DNA of 64,000 nucleotides from Methylobacterium nonmethylotrophicum (GCF_004745635.1 NZ_SRLB01000029.1:1-64000); one strand, 5' to 3'; positions 33,649 to 42,607 are shown, numbered from the stretch's first letter. Translations and numbers: made by a program. Notes: generated by a model from the sequence alone, not told the origin.

Positions 33649-34404
33649 GTGGCCCATCCGACGAACGAACGCCGCCGCGTGATGCTGCTCACCGGCGCGA
33701 GCCGGGGCATCGGCCATGCCACCGTCAAGCGGTTCTCCGCGGCGGGCTGGCGGGTCATCACCTGCTCGCGCCACGCCTTCCCGGAGAACTGCCCGTGGGA
33801 GATGGGCCCGGAGGATCACCTCCAGGTCGACCTCGCCGACCCGGAGGACACGGTCCGGGCCGTCCGGGAGGTGGCCGGCCGGCTCGAGGCCGAGGGCGGG
33901 CTCCTGCACGCGCTCGTCAACAATGCCGGCATCTCGCCGAAGGGGCCCGGCGGGGCGCGGCTGGGGTCGATCGACACCCCATTCTCCGACTGGCAGCGGG
34001 TCTTCCAGGTCAATTTCTTCGCCCCCATCCTGCTCGCCCGGGGCCTGTGCGACGAGCTGACCCGGGCCCGCGGCTCGATCGTCAACGTGACGTCGATCGC
34101 CGGGTCGCGCGTCCACCCGTTCGCGGGGGCGGCCTACGCCACCTCCAAGTCGGCGCTCGCCGGGTTGACCCGCGAGATGGCGGCGGATTTCGGCCCGCTC
34201 GGCGTGCGGGTGAACGCGATCTCGCCCGGAGAGATCGACACCTCGATCCTCTCGCCCGGCACCGACAAGCTGGTGGCGCAGATCCCGCAGCGCCGCCTCG
34301 GCACGCCCGACGAGGTCGCCAAGGCGATCTACTTCCTGTGCACCGAGGCCTCGTCCTACGTGAACGGCGCCGAGCTGCACATCAACGGCGGGCAGCATGT
34401 GTGA
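33649..34404 (+). CDS. short-chain dehydrogenase/reductase
   Basis: A 251-residue classical SDR. The NAD(P) site is TGASRGIGHATVKRFSAAGW, with NNAGISPKG, a Ser in NVTSIAGSRVHP, and the catalytic YATSK. The C-terminus ELHINGGQHV ends like FabG. The Arg-rich segment after beta-2 (TCSRHAFPENCPW) does not settle cofactor preference, and the substrate is unknown. GTG 33649 is chosen because GAGGAA lies 6 bases upstream. It starts a tight run of four genes (33649-36335) joined by 4- to 8-base overlaps. Confidence 0.9.
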   Translation: MAHPTNERRRVMLLTGASRGIGHATVKRFSAAGWRVITCSRHAFPENCPWEMGPEDHLQVDLADPEDTVRAVREVAGRLEAEGGLLHALVNNAGISPKGPGGARLGSIDTPFSDWQRVFQVNFFAPILLARGLCDELTRARGSIVNVTSIAGSRVHPFAGAAYATSKSALAGLTREMAADFGPLGVRVNAISPGEIDTSILSPGTDKLVAQIPQRRLGTPDEVAKAIYFLCTEASSYVNGAELHINGGQHV

Positions 34405-35446
34405 GCGGCGGCGGGCGGCCATCGCCCTCGCCTGCGGCGGCATCGCCGCCCTGCTGTCGGCGGCCCCGGCCGCGGCCGAGCCGAGGGTCACCCTCCTCGA
34501 GGTGCCGTTCCGGGTGACGCAGCTGCGCGACGCAAGGAGCGAGGCGGCGCTCGCCGTCGCGACCGCCGGGCTGCCGCAGCTTCCCCGCAAGGCCGGTCCG
34601 GTCGCGGTCGCCTGGGGCGAATCCGGGGCCGCGATCCTGGCCCTCTCGGGCGAGCGGGTCGCCGTGATCCCGCTTCCCCTCGACGCGGTCGAGGGCCTGA
34701 CCGCCGGCGAGACGCCGAAGGGCGCGCTGCCGGGCAGCCGCCGGGTGCTGTCCGGCCCGGTCAGCGCCTACCTGTCGGGCCCGAGCCGCGGGCCGGACGG
34801 GCGGCCGGGCGCCGCCGGCGTCACGGTCCGCGAGCGCCAGCCGGTGGCGATGAGCGCCGACCCGAAGCCCGTGCCGGTCGCGACCGCGACGGTGCCGCCG
34901 GGCGCCGGCGCGGTCTTTTCCGCCGACACCCTGCGGCCGGTCGAGGTCGACGGCACCCTCCACCTCCTGGCGCTCAGCGAGCACCCGGAGGGCACGAGCC
35001 TGGCGCTGATCGGGCGCCAGGACGGCGCCTGGCGGGTGCGGGCCGAGACCCCGCCGGAGCCCGGGCCCTTGAGCCTCGCGGCCGACCTCCCGGGCGCCCG
35101 GCCCGGCGCGGTGCTGGTGCGCGGCGATGAGGGCCGGCTCGAGCACTGGAGCCTCGCGGGCGCCAGGCCGGTCCGGCAGGGCCAGGCCAGAGGGACCGAC
35201 GGCAAGGGCTTCTCCGCCCCCGGCGCCGTGCTGGGGGACGGGAGCGAGCTGGTGCTGGCGAGCCGCGACCGCACCGCCCTCGCCTATCTGTCGCTGAAGG
35301 ACCTCGCCGAGCGGACGCGTACGGCGCTGCCGGCACCGGTCGGGGCCGGCCTCGCCGTGCTGGGCTCCGGGCGCGGCGCCCACGTCGTCGTCGCCCTCGC
35401 GGACGGGCGGCTGGCGACGGTGCAGGACGGGGATGCCCGGCCGTGA
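34397..35446 (+). CDS. secreted protein of unknown function
   Basis: A 349-residue protein with an N-terminal signal peptide (RRAAIALACGGIAALLSAAPAAAEP). The mature part is rich in alternating hydrophobic strands (VAVAWGESGAAILALSG, LHLLALSEHPEGTSLALIG, AVLVRGDEGRLEHWSL), suggesting a beta-propeller-like fold. No catalytic motif was recognised. Its ATG lies 8 bases inside the end of the SDR gene, and its stop overlaps the Nudix gene start. Confidence 0.72.
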   Translation: MCERRRAAIALACGGIAALLSAAPAAAEPRVTLLEVPFRVTQLRDARSEAALAVATAGLPQLPRKAGPVAVAWGESGAAILALSGERVAVIPLPLDAVEGLTAGETPKGALPGSRRVLSGPVSAYLSGPSRGPDGRPGAAGVTVRERQPVAMSADPKPVPVATATVPPGAGAVFSADTLRPVEVDGTLHLLALSEHPEGTSLALIGRQDGAWRVRAETPPEPGPLSLAADLPGARPGAVLVRGDEGRLEHWSLAGARPVRQGQARGTDGKGFSAPGAVLGDGSELVLASRDRTALAYLSLKDLAERTRTALPAPVGAGLAVLGSGRGAHVVVALADGRLATVQDGDARP

Positions 35447-35907
35447 GCGACGCCTCCGAGGATGCGGTCTGGCGCCGTCGCTACCCGTTGCGCCCGTTCC
35501 TCGCCGCCTCGGCGGCGGTGGTGCGCGGCGGTCGTGTGCTGCTCGCCGCCCGCGGTCAGGCGCCGATGCGCGGGGTCTACACCCTGCCGGGCGGCCAGGT
35601 GGAGGCGGGCGAGACCCTGGCCGAGGCGGCCCTGCGCGAGCTCCACGAGGAGGTCGGCGTCGTGGCCGAGGTCGTGGCCGGTCTCACCCCTCTCGAGGTG
35701 ATCGAGCGCGACGCCGAGGGCGCGGTGCTGCACCATTTCGTGATCCATCCCCACGCCGTCCGCTGGCGCTCGGGCGAGCCGACGACCGGGCCGGAAGCCC
35801 TCGACCTGCGCTGGGTGACGCCGGCGGAGGCCCGCGAGCTGCCGACCACCCGGGGGCTGCACGCGGTGATCGCGCAGGCCCTGGCGGTGGTGGGAGACGA
35901 GGCGTGA
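35443..35907 (+). CDS. Nudix hydrolase
   Basis: A 154-residue Nudix protein with the complete box GGQVEAGETLAEAALRELHEEV, and FLAASAAVVRGGRVLLAARG before it. The sequence is closer to ADP-ribose-type or generic Nudix proteins than to MutT; the substrate is not inferable. GTG start in a GTGA overlap with the previous gene, and a further 4-base overlap with the next gene. Confidence 0.88.
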   Translation: MSDASEDAVWRRRYPLRPFLAASAAVVRGGRVLLAARGQAPMRGVYTLPGGQVEAGETLAEAALRELHEEVGVVAEVVAGLTPLEVIERDAEGAVLHHFVIHPHAVRWRSGEPTTGPEALDLRWVTPAEARELPTTRGLHAVIAQALAVVGDEA

Positions 35908-36335
35908 GGCGCGCCCTCGTCCTTCTGGCCTGCCTCCTCGCGGCGGCGCCCGCCCTGGCGCAGAATCGCCCGAAGCCCGCCGCCAAGCCGCCCGAGAAGG
36001 AGGCGCCCGCTCCGGCGCCCCCGCCGGACGTACCCGCCCCTTACGACCGCGACCTGCTGCGCCTGTCGGAGATCATCGGGTCGCTGAGCTTCCTGCGTGA
36101 GCTGTGCGGCAACCCGGACGCCTCGGAATGGCCCGCCCGCATGAAGGCGCTCCTCGACGCCGAGGGGACGAGCCAGGGGCGGCGCGACCGCCTGGCCGGC
36201 GCCTACAACCGTGGCTATGGCGGCTACGCCGTCACCTATCGGGTCTGCACGCCCTCGGCCGTCGAGGCCGCCAGCCGCTTCATCGCCGAGGGCGAGCGCC
36301 TCTCGGTCGCCCTCGCCGGGCGTTTCGGCGGCTGA
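35904..36335 (+). CDS. TIGR02301 family periplasmic protein
   Basis: A 143-residue exported protein. The signal peptide (RALVLLACLLAAAPALAQ) is followed by a Pro/Lys-rich spacer and a helical domain with YDRDLLRLSEIIGSLSFLREL, CGNPDASEWP and RRDRLAGAYNRGYGGYAVTY, plus a second Cys in RVCTPSA. This pattern matches the alphaproteobacterial TIGR02301 family, whose function is unknown. Two conserved Cys probably form a disulfide. GTG start overlapping the Nudix stop. Confidence 0.88.
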   Translation: MRRALVLLACLLAAAPALAQNRPKPAAKPPEKEAPAPAPPPDVPAPYDRDLLRLSEIIGSLSFLRELCGNPDASEWPARMKALLDAEGTSQGRRDRLAGAYNRGYGGYAVTYRVCTPSAVEAASRFIAEGERLSVALAGRFGG

Positions 36336-36542
36336 GTTCCCCGGTCGCGCCCAGGCGTTGCCGCCGCGCAACAGCTGTGGCGCCCATGTCGAAGAGAGCG
36401 GCATTCGCGTGGCGCCGTTAACCTCTTCGCAATTCCTCGCTGGCCCGGGTCCGGCGGACACCCTATGAATCGGGTCATCACACGAGGCCGCTGCGGGACC
36501 GAGACCGCCGTTCTCAACCGAGATCCGATCTCAAGGCTGTTG

Positions 36543-36806
36543 ATGACCGATTTCGAAACGCTCGATCCTGCCCCCGATTCCGACCAGGAGGCCAAGCGCG
36601 CCGCCTTGAGCTACGTCTCGGAGGCCTTCGCGGAAGGTTGCCTGGACGGGATCGACGGCGACTGCATGGCCCAGGCCGCTCTGTTCGCGGCCTTCCAGGA
36701 GCTGGTCCAGACCTATGGCGAGGAGGCCACCGCCCGCTACGCCGAGGGCTTTCCGGAGCGCATTCGCGGCGGCACCTACACGGTGCGGCCCCAGGCCCGA
36801 CATTAA
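36543..36806 (+). CDS. small conserved hypothetical protein
   Basis: An 87-residue acidic helical protein (MTDFETLDPAPDSDQEAK, then ALSYVSEAFAEGCLDGIDGD and AQAALFAAFQELVQTYGEE, ending in RIRGGTYTVRP). The helical, hydrophobic-patterned core and near-normal codon use indicate a real gene. I recall similar small proteins in Methylobacterium genomes but know no function. ATG 36543 is preferred over 36465, since the upstream part is basic and unlike the rest. Confidence 0.72.
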   Translation: MTDFETLDPAPDSDQEAKRAALSYVSEAFAEGCLDGIDGDCMAQAALFAAFQELVQTYGEEATARYAEGFPERIRGGTYTVRPQARH

Positions 36807-36884
36807 CGCGCGGGGCACCGAGGCCGATTCCGCTCCGTCGTCGATGGCCGGGACCCGGAGGGCCGCCCCGCGCGTTCGCCGGGC

Positions 36885-37976
36885 ATGACCTTCCACGATC
36901 CCGCTGCCGCCGTGATCACGACCCGCCTCTGGCGCCCGCGCCGGGTCGTGATCACGGCGGCGGCGCGCGACTACCCTCACGGGCGCGCGATCGCGGCGCG
37001 GGCGGAGAGCCTCGGCCTCTCCGTCGAGGCGCTTCCCGGCAACCGCCTCACCGGCCTGCGCCACCCCGACCCGCGCCGGGCCTATCTCGAGGCCAAGAAC
37101 ACCCTCGCGGTGGTGGTGGCGCCCCCGACCAGGCTGAAGCTCCAGCCGATCCCGCCGAGCGCCGACTGGCGGGTCGACCTGACCGAGGGCTGTCCGGCCC
37201 ATTGCCAGTACTGCTACCTCGCCGGCTCGCTCAGCGGGCCTCCGGTGACCCGGGTCTACGCCAACCTGGACGAGATCCTGGGCAACCTGGCGGGCTATGT
37301 CGGCCGGGGCGGCGTCACCTCGGCGAGCGCCGAACGGGCGCATGAGGGCACCACCTTCGAGGCCTCCTGCTACACCGACCCTCTCGGCATCGAGCACCTG
37401 ACCGGCTCCCTCTCGGCGGCGATCCGGCATTTCGGGGCCTGGGACGCGCCGGTGAGCCTGCGGGCGACCACCAAGTTCGCGGCGGTCGCGCCGCTGCTCG
37501 CCCTGCCCCATGGCCGGCGCACGCGGCTGCGCTTCTCGATCAACGCCGCCGCGGCCGCCCGCTACGAGGGCGGCACCGCCTCCTTGCGCGAGCGACTCGC
37601 CGCGATGGGGGCGGTGGCGCGGGCCGGCTACCCGGTCGGGCTCACGGTCGCGCCGATCCTGCCCGTGCCGGACTGGCGCGAGGCCTACGCGGCGCTCTTC
37701 GCGGAAGCCGCCGCGGCGCTCGACGGCGTGAACGACCTCGACCTGACCGCCGAGCTCATCACCCACCGCTTCACCCCCGGCTCGAAGGCGGTGCTCGAGG
37801 GCTGGTATCCCGGCTCCGACCTCCCGATGCGCGAGGACGAGCGCAGCCGCAAGCTCACCAAGTTCGGCTCGGTGAAGTACGTGTTTCCGGCCGAGCCGAT
37901 GCGCGAGATGCGCCAGCACCTCACGCAGGAGATCGCGGCGCGGCTGCCGAGGGCGCGGGTGCTGTACTGGACGTGA
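36885..37976 (+). CDS. SplB-like radical SAM protein
   Basis: A 363-residue radical SAM protein related to spore photoproduct lyase. The cluster motif is CPAHCQYCY (CxxxCxxC, about residues 104-112). Flanking features of SplB are seen: DWRVDLTEGC before the motif, TTFEASCYTDPLGIEHLTGS, TKFAAVAPLL, and LDLTAELITHRFTPGSK near the end. This organism does not sporulate, so the true reaction is probably another DNA repair or radical chemistry. The conserved Cys of Bacillus SplB used for H donation cannot be placed by eye. Confidence 0.88.
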   Translation: MTFHDPAAAVITTRLWRPRRVVITAAARDYPHGRAIAARAESLGLSVEALPGNRLTGLRHPDPRRAYLEAKNTLAVVVAPPTRLKLQPIPPSADWRVDLTEGCPAHCQYCYLAGSLSGPPVTRVYANLDEILGNLAGYVGRGGVTSASAERAHEGTTFEASCYTDPLGIEHLTGSLSAAIRHFGAWDAPVSLRATTKFAAVAPLLALPHGRRTRLRFSINAAAAARYEGGTASLRERLAAMGAVARAGYPVGLTVAPILPVPDWREAYAALFAEAAAALDGVNDLDLTAELITHRFTPGSKAVLEGWYPGSDLPMREDERSRKLTKFGSVKYVFPAEPMREMRQHLTQEIAARLPRARVLYWT

Positions 37977-38095
37977 GCTCGTCGCGCGACAGGCGTTCGG
38001 TGCACCGCGGCGCCCTGCGCCGCCTCGACTTGGACGGCCGGCTTGGACAAGGCCGGCTTGGCGTTGTCCGGGCCGATGATGCTAATCTGCGCCAC
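37685..38095 (-). CDS. candidate small ORF partly antisense to the SplB-like gene
   Basis: A GTG at 38095 has GAGGAG 7 bases upstream (38108-38103), an ideal ribosome binding site. It opens 136 codons: VAQISIIGPDNAKPALSKPA, then QVEAAQGAA and an Arg-rich continuation. The first ~40 codons lie in the intergenic gap and have normal high GC3. The rest runs antisense through the end of the SplB-like gene and looks like shadow sequence. It may be a short gene that has lost its stop, or no gene. Confidence 0.28.
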   Translation of the reverse strand: MAQISIIGPDNAKPALSKPAVQVEAAQGAAVHRTPVARRAHVQYSTRALGSRAAISCVRCWRISRIGSAGNTYFTEPNLVSLRLRSSSRIGRSEPGYQPSSTAFEPGVKRWVMSSAVRSRSFTPSSAAAASAKSAA

Positions 38096-38169
38096 GGACG
38101 ATCTCCTCGGCTGGGTGTTGCGGCGACCCCAATCCGGCACAGGCGTTGCCGCCGGGGGGCCGTCCACCT

Positions 38170-38205
38170 GTCATCCCGGTTTCCGCGGCGCGGCCCCGGC
38201 ATGAC
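38170..38205. repeat. degenerate GTCATCCCGG palindromic repeat
   Basis: GTCATCCCGGTTTCCGCG pairs imperfectly with GCGCGGCCCCGGCATGAC, the same type of palindrome as at 26170-26209. It lies in the 356-base gap 37977-38332. The rest of the gap holds the candidate small ORF start and no other recognised signal. Confidence 0.55.
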
Positions 38206-38332
38206 GGGGGAGGGTTTCAGAGCCGCGGACGAGATCGAGCCTGTGCTCGGGGTCGAGCGCGATCCCTTGCATCGGCTCGCGATGCCCGCGGCGGCCCGCG
38301 ATGATGCGACCCGAAGCGAAGGTACGTGATCC

Positions 38333-39577
38333 ATGACGAACACCGCTGATTTCGACGCCCGCCTCGACCGGCTCGCCGAGGTCGCCGTGAGGGTCGGCCT
38401 CGGGCTGCGGCCCGGGCAGGAACTGGTGATGACGGCGCCCCTCGACGCGCTGCCGCTCGCCCGTCGCATCACCGCCCAGGCCTACCGCGCCGGCGCCTCG
38501 GTGGTGACGACCCTGCTCGCCGACGATCAGGCGACGCTGGCCCGGTTCGAGCACGGCAACGATGAGGCCTTCGATCACGCTGCCGGCTGGCTCTACGAGG
38601 GCATGGCGAACGCCTACCGCGCCGGCGCGGCGCGCCTCGCCATCGCGGGCGACGACCCGTCGCTCCTCGCCGGGCAGGACCCGGACAAGGTGGCGCGGGC
38701 CAACAGGGCCCGGTCCAGGGCCTACATGCCGGCCCTCGAGCAGATCGCGAATTTCGCCACCAACTGGACCATCGTCTCGGCGGCGACCCCCGCCTGGGCC
38801 CGCACGGTGTTCCCCGACCTGCCGGAGGACCAGGCGGTCGCGCGGCTGTGGGACGCGATCTTCGCCGCCTCGCGGGTCGACGGGCCCGATCCTGTGGCGG
38901 CCTGGGTGGACCACAACCGACGCTTGAGCGACCGCACGACCACCCTCAATGCCCGCCGCTACGCCGCCCTGCATTTCCGCGGCCCGGGCACCGATCTGAC
39001 CGTCGGGCTTGCCGACGACCACGAATGGTGCGGCGGTGCCGCGACGGCGAAGAACGGGATCGTCTGCAACGCCAACATCCCGACCGAGGAGGTCTTCACC
39101 ACCCCGCACAGGATGCGGGTGGAGGGCCATGTCAGCGCGACGAAGCCCCTCTCGTACCAGGGCACCCTGATCGACGGCATCGCGGTCCGCTTCCAGGAGG
39201 GCCGCATCGTCGAGGCGCGGGCCCGCACCGGGGCCGACGTGCTCGCCAAGGTGATCGACACCGACGAGGGCGCGCGCCGCCTCGGCGAGGTCGCGCTGGT
39301 GCCGGCCTCCTCGCCGATCTCGGCCTCGGGGCTCCTGTTCTGCAACACCCTCTACGACGAGAACGCCGCGAGCCACATCGCGCTCGGCCAAGCCTACAGC
39401 AAGTGTTTTCGCGATGGTGGCGCCGGTCTGACCGAGCAGGATCTTGCCGCCCGCGGCGCCAACCGCAGCCTCATCCACATCGACTGGATGATCGGCTCCG
39501 CCGAGGTCGACGTCGACGGCCTCACGCCGGAGGGCCGGGCCGAGCCGCTGATGCGCCGGGGCGAGTGGGTGGACTGA
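38333..39577 (+). CDS. M29 family aminopeptidase
   Basis: A 414-residue metallopeptidase of the AmpS/AmpT (M29) family, a cytoplasmic dimeric two-metal aminopeptidase. Candidate metal ligands are Glu in NIPTEEVFTTPHR, Glu in TLYDENAASHIALG with its His, and His/Asp in SLIHIDWMIGSAEVDVDG near the C-terminus. The N-terminus (FDARLDRLAEVAVRVGLGLRPGQELVM) is also typical. ATG 38333. Confidence 0.92.
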   Translation: MTNTADFDARLDRLAEVAVRVGLGLRPGQELVMTAPLDALPLARRITAQAYRAGASVVTTLLADDQATLARFEHGNDEAFDHAAGWLYEGMANAYRAGAARLAIAGDDPSLLAGQDPDKVARANRARSRAYMPALEQIANFATNWTIVSAATPAWARTVFPDLPEDQAVARLWDAIFAASRVDGPDPVAAWVDHNRRLSDRTTTLNARRYAALHFRGPGTDLTVGLADDHEWCGGAATAKNGIVCNANIPTEEVFTTPHRMRVEGHVSATKPLSYQGTLIDGIAVRFQEGRIVEARARTGADVLAKVIDTDEGARRLGEVALVPASSPISASGLLFCNTLYDENAASHIALGQAYSKCFRDGGAGLTEQDLAARGANRSLIHIDWMIGSAEVDVDGLTPEGRAEPLMRRGEWVD

Positions 39578-39603
39578 CGCCCCGAACCCTCGCCGGCCTC
39601 CAC

Positions 39604-40347
39604 CTACAGGCCCGGACCCTTGGCGGCCCCGAGGATCCGCCCCGGGCCGTTGTTCTCGGCCTGGAGCACGAGCACGTAGGAATCGGCGTCCGCCGTCGCC
39701 AGCAGCGTGCGGGGCACCTCGAAACGGGCAGGAGCCCCGCGCCAGCTGCCGACATGGTGCATGCCCCGCACCACGTTGCGGTAGGTGACGGTGCGGCCCC
39801 GGTTCTCGCCGCGGCCGATCGCGACCTCGCGGGTGCGCACGACGGGGAGCAGCCACAGCTCGGCGGTGCGGCCGGCCTCCGATGCCGGTCCGACATCGAT
39901 GATGATGCGATCGGCGGCCGCCTCGCTGCGGATCGCCACCGGCAGGCTGGCCGCGGTGCCGGGGTCGCGGATGCTGCGTTCCAGGGCCGCCCGGTCCGAT
40001 CCCACCACCGTCGCGGCGCCGTTCACCACCGCCTGGGGCGTGAACACCTGCCGGTCTCCGCGCATGCCCGCATAGGCGCGCTGCCGCGCCGTGAACGAGG
40101 TGCTGGCCAGGGTGTCCTTCCAGCCGAGATAATCCCAGTAGGTGACCGGCAGGGTGAGGGCGATCACTCCCGGATCCCGGGCGAGCTCGCTCACCAGCCG
40201 GTCGGCCGGCGGGCAGGCGGAGCAGCCCTGGCTGGTGAACAGCTCGACCACCGCCCGCGGCGCCTCCTCGCCACGCACCGGGCCGAGGAGGCCGAGCCAG
40301 GCCGGGATCAGGCCGGCGAGCAGGCGGTGGGAGGGCGGGCGCGTCAT
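39604..40347 (-). CDS. DUF1223 thioredoxin-like secreted protein
   Basis: A 247-residue exported protein. A signal sequence precedes VVELFTSQGCSACPPADRLV, where the CxxC (CSAC) and fold resemble thioredoxin. VTYWDYLGWKDTLAS and RQVFTPQAVVNG are conserved in DUF1223. Probably a periplasmic thiol protein; the partner is unknown. It sits downstream of lpxXL on the same strand, separated by a palindrome that may end the lipid A operon. Confidence 0.9.
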   Translation of the reverse strand: MTRPPSHRLLAGLIPAWLGLLGPVRGEEAPRAVVELFTSQGCSACPPADRLVSELARDPGVIALTLPVTYWDYLGWKDTLASTSFTARQRAYAGMRGDRQVFTPQAVVNGAATVVGSDRAALERSIRDPGTAASLPVAIRSEAAADRIIIDVGPASEAGRTAELWLLPVVRTREVAIGRGENRGRTVTYRNVVRGMHHVGSWRGAPARFEVPRTLLATADADSYVLVLQAENNGPGRILGAAKGPGL

Positions 40348-40392
40348 GGCGTCATCAACACCCGGCGGATGGGTGGACGGAAGTCACGTTAG

Positions 40393-40420
40393 CTTGAGGC
40401 TCAAGCGCTTGAGCCTCAAG
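40393..40420 (-). terminator. palindrome in a 15-bp imperfect tandem array
   Basis: CTTGAGGCTCAAG (40393-40405), CG, CTTGAGCCTCAAG (40408-40420) form a perfect 13-bp stem. The same segment continues as a 15-bp imperfect tandem repeat (units beginning near 40392, 40407, 40422 and 40437). It lies 25 bases after the lpxXL stop and may act as its terminator; there is no T tract. Confidence 0.45.
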
Positions 40421-40445
40421 AGGTTGAGACTCATGCGCTCGCGAG

Positions 40446-41507
40446 TCACGAGTTCGAGACCTGGGCGGCCGGAGCCGCAGCCGGCACCCGCGCGGAGGCC
40501 GTGCGCGGCAGCATCGCCGGGCGCCAGCGCCGGTGCATCCACAGCCATTGCTCGGGATGATCCCGCACCCAGCCGGCAATCACGTCGGTCATCGCCTGCA
40601 TGGCGCCCGGCACGTCGATGGCGCCGCCTTCGTCCCGCGGCAGGGCCAGGGGCGGGGTCAGTTCGAGCCGGAAGCGGTCGCCGCCCAGGCGGATCACCCG
40701 CACCCCGTGCACCGGGCACTCGTAGTGCCGGGCGAGCTTGGCGAGCAGCGGGTTCGCCAGGGCCGGCTGCCCGAGGAAGTCCACCACGACCCCGCGGGTG
40801 AAATGCTGGTCGATCAGCATGCCGAGATGGCCGCCGCGCTCCACGACCCCCTGCATCGCGAAGGCGGCGCCGGGCCCGGCGGCGGTCAGGCCGCCCATGG
40901 TGGCGCGCCGCACCTCCTGGACCAGCTGTGCCGCGGCCGGGCTGTTCGGCGGCCGGAAGACCGCGCTGGCCTCGAGGCCGAAGCGGGCGGCGCAGATCGC
41001 CGGCAGCTCCCAGTTGGCGAGATGGGCCGAGAAGATCAGCCCCGGCTTGCCGTCGTCGCGAAGGGAGAAGAAGTGCTCGATTCCCACGACCTCGATCCGT
41101 CCCGGCTCTGCCGCCTCCGGGTCGTAGTCGAAGATCTCGCCGAGATGGGCGTACTCGGCGCCGGTACGGCCGAGATTGTCCCAGGCGCCGAGCGCGATCG
41201 CGGCGATCTCCGCCTCGCTCCTCTGCGGGAAGGCCTGGCGCAGGTTCCTGAGCGCGGTGCGGTGCGACGGCAGGAGCGGGCCGATCGTCCGGGCGACCGC
41301 CGCGCCGGCGCTGGCGGCGCGGGCCGGCCCGAGGAGCCGGGCCAGCGCGAACAGGGCCCGCACCAGCAACACCATCGGCAGGCCGGCGAGGCGGGACAGG
41401 GCGCGGTAGAGCCTCAGCTTCAGGCGCAGCACGACGATCTCACGAAGCAGTCCGGGCAAAGGCAGGACGAACGGGGCGGATTCGTGCAGGATCGTCGCGT
41501 CCCGCAC
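40446..41507 (-). CDS. lpxXL: lipid A very-long-chain acyltransferase (LpxL/HtrB family)
   Basis: A 353-residue inner-membrane acyltransferase. FSAHLANWELPA carries the HX4E catalytic pair of LpxL/LpxM enzymes, and the N-terminal hydrophobic helix is MVLLVRALFALARLLG. The position at the end of the acpXL cluster matches LpxXL of Rhizobium, which transfers 27-hydroxyoctacosanoate from AcpXL to lipid A. The start is GTG 41507, with AGAGG upstream, giving a longer N-terminus than usual; an ATG at residue 45 is an alternative. Confidence 0.87.
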   Translation of the reverse strand: MRDATILHESAPFVLPLPGLLREIVVLRLKLRLYRALSRLAGLPMVLLVRALFALARLLGPARAASAGAAVARTIGPLLPSHRTALRNLRQAFPQRSEAEIAAIALGAWDNLGRTGAEYAHLGEIFDYDPEAAEPGRIEVVGIEHFFSLRDDGKPGLIFSAHLANWELPAICAARFGLEASAVFRPPNSPAAAQLVQEVRRATMGGLTAAGPGAAFAMQGVVERGGHLGMLIDQHFTRGVVVDFLGQPALANPLLAKLARHYECPVHGVRVIRLGGDRFRLELTPPLALPRDEGGAIDVPGAMQAMTDVIAGWVRDHPEQWLWMHRRWRPAMLPRTASARVPAAAPAAQVSNS

Positions 41508-41584
41508 CCCGCCTCTTCTCCCGCCCGGGCGGTTTGTGCAAGGGCATTGCGGTCATCCGGCGCCCTTGCCGCGCGCCTGTTGCG

Positions 41585-42607
41585 TCAGAGGGTGACCAGG
41601 ATCTTCCCGAACACCTTGCGCGATTCGAGCCGCTCCAGCCCCAGCGCGAAATCGCCGAGCGGCAGCACGGTGTCGATCACCGGATTCATCCCGTCCGCCA
41701 TCTTGGCCAGCGCGTCGCGGATGTTGGCGATCCGGCAGCCGAACGAGCCGGTGATGCGGTATTGCTGCTGAAAGAGCTGCATCAGGTTCATGGTGGTGGA
41801 GACGCCGGAGGTCGAGCCGCAGGTGACGAGGCGTCCGCCGCGCTTGAGGCAGAGCAGCGACCCGTTCCAGGTCTCGGGCCCGACATGCTCGAACACCACG
41901 TCGACGCCCTTGCGCTTCGTTGCCCGGCGCACCTCGCCCTCGAACCGCTCGGTCCGGTAGTTGATGACGTGATCGGCGCCGAGGGCCTTCGCTTTCTCGC
42001 CCTTGGCGTCGTCGCCGACGGTGGTGAACACCGTGCAGCCGATCGCCTTCGCCATCCTGATCGCGGTCGTGCCGATGCCCGAGCCGCCGGCATGGACCAG
42101 GATCGTCTCGCCGGGCTCGAGCCTGGCGTTGTCGAACAGCATGTGCTGCACGGTGCCGAAGGCGATCGGCGCGCAGGCGGCGTCGGTGAAGCTGACGCCC
42201 TCGGGGACCGGCACCACCAGCCGCGCCGGCAGGTTGACGTAGTCGCGGGCGAAGCCGTCGACGTGGAAGCCGAGCACGCCGCCGACGTCCTCGCAGAGGT
42301 TGTCGCGGCCCTCGCGGCAGGCGCGGCATCGGCCGCAGGTCAGCGCACCGTAGGGCGCGACCTTGTCGCCGACCTTGAGCCCCTCGACGCCCTCGCCGAG
42401 CGCCGCGATCTCCCCGGAGGCCTCGGCCCCGACGGTGAGCGGCAGCTTGCGCTTGGCGAAGGCCATGCCGCGAAAGCCCCAGACGTCGATGAAGTTGAGG
42501 CCGACGGCGCGCACCCGGATCTGCACCTCGCCGGGGCCGGGCGGCTCGAGGTCCGGGACCTCGGTCAGGCGCAGGTCGCGGTCGCCGAAGAGCTGGAGGG
42601 CTTTCAT
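41585..42607 (-). CDS. adh2XL: zinc-type medium-chain alcohol dehydrogenase/reductase
   Basis: A 340-residue MDR enzyme. GroES-like N-terminal domain with VGAEASGEIAALGEGVEGLK; the structural zinc Cys set is CGRCRACREGRDNLC; the cofactor site HAGGSGIGTTAIRMAKAIG suggests NADPH. In Rhizobium the adh2XL product is part of the acpXL cluster for the very-long-chain fatty acid and probably acts as an enoyl or keto reductase. Its order between fabF1XL and lpxXL is the same here. GC-rich palindrome 42681-42722 lies just upstream. Confidence 0.88.
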   Translation of the reverse strand: MKALQLFGDRDLRLTEVPDLEPPGPGEVQIRVRAVGLNFIDVWGFRGMAFAKRKLPLTVGAEASGEIAALGEGVEGLKVGDKVAPYGALTCGRCRACREGRDNLCEDVGGVLGFHVDGFARDYVNLPARLVVPVPEGVSFTDAACAPIAFGTVQHMLFDNARLEPGETILVHAGGSGIGTTAIRMAKAIGCTVFTTVGDDAKGEKAKALGADHVINYRTERFEGEVRRATKRKGVDVVFEHVGPETWNGSLLCLKRGGRLVTCGSTSGVSTTMNLMQLFQQQYRITGSFGCRIANIRDALAKMADGMNPVIDTVLPLGDFALGLERLESRKVFGKILVTL

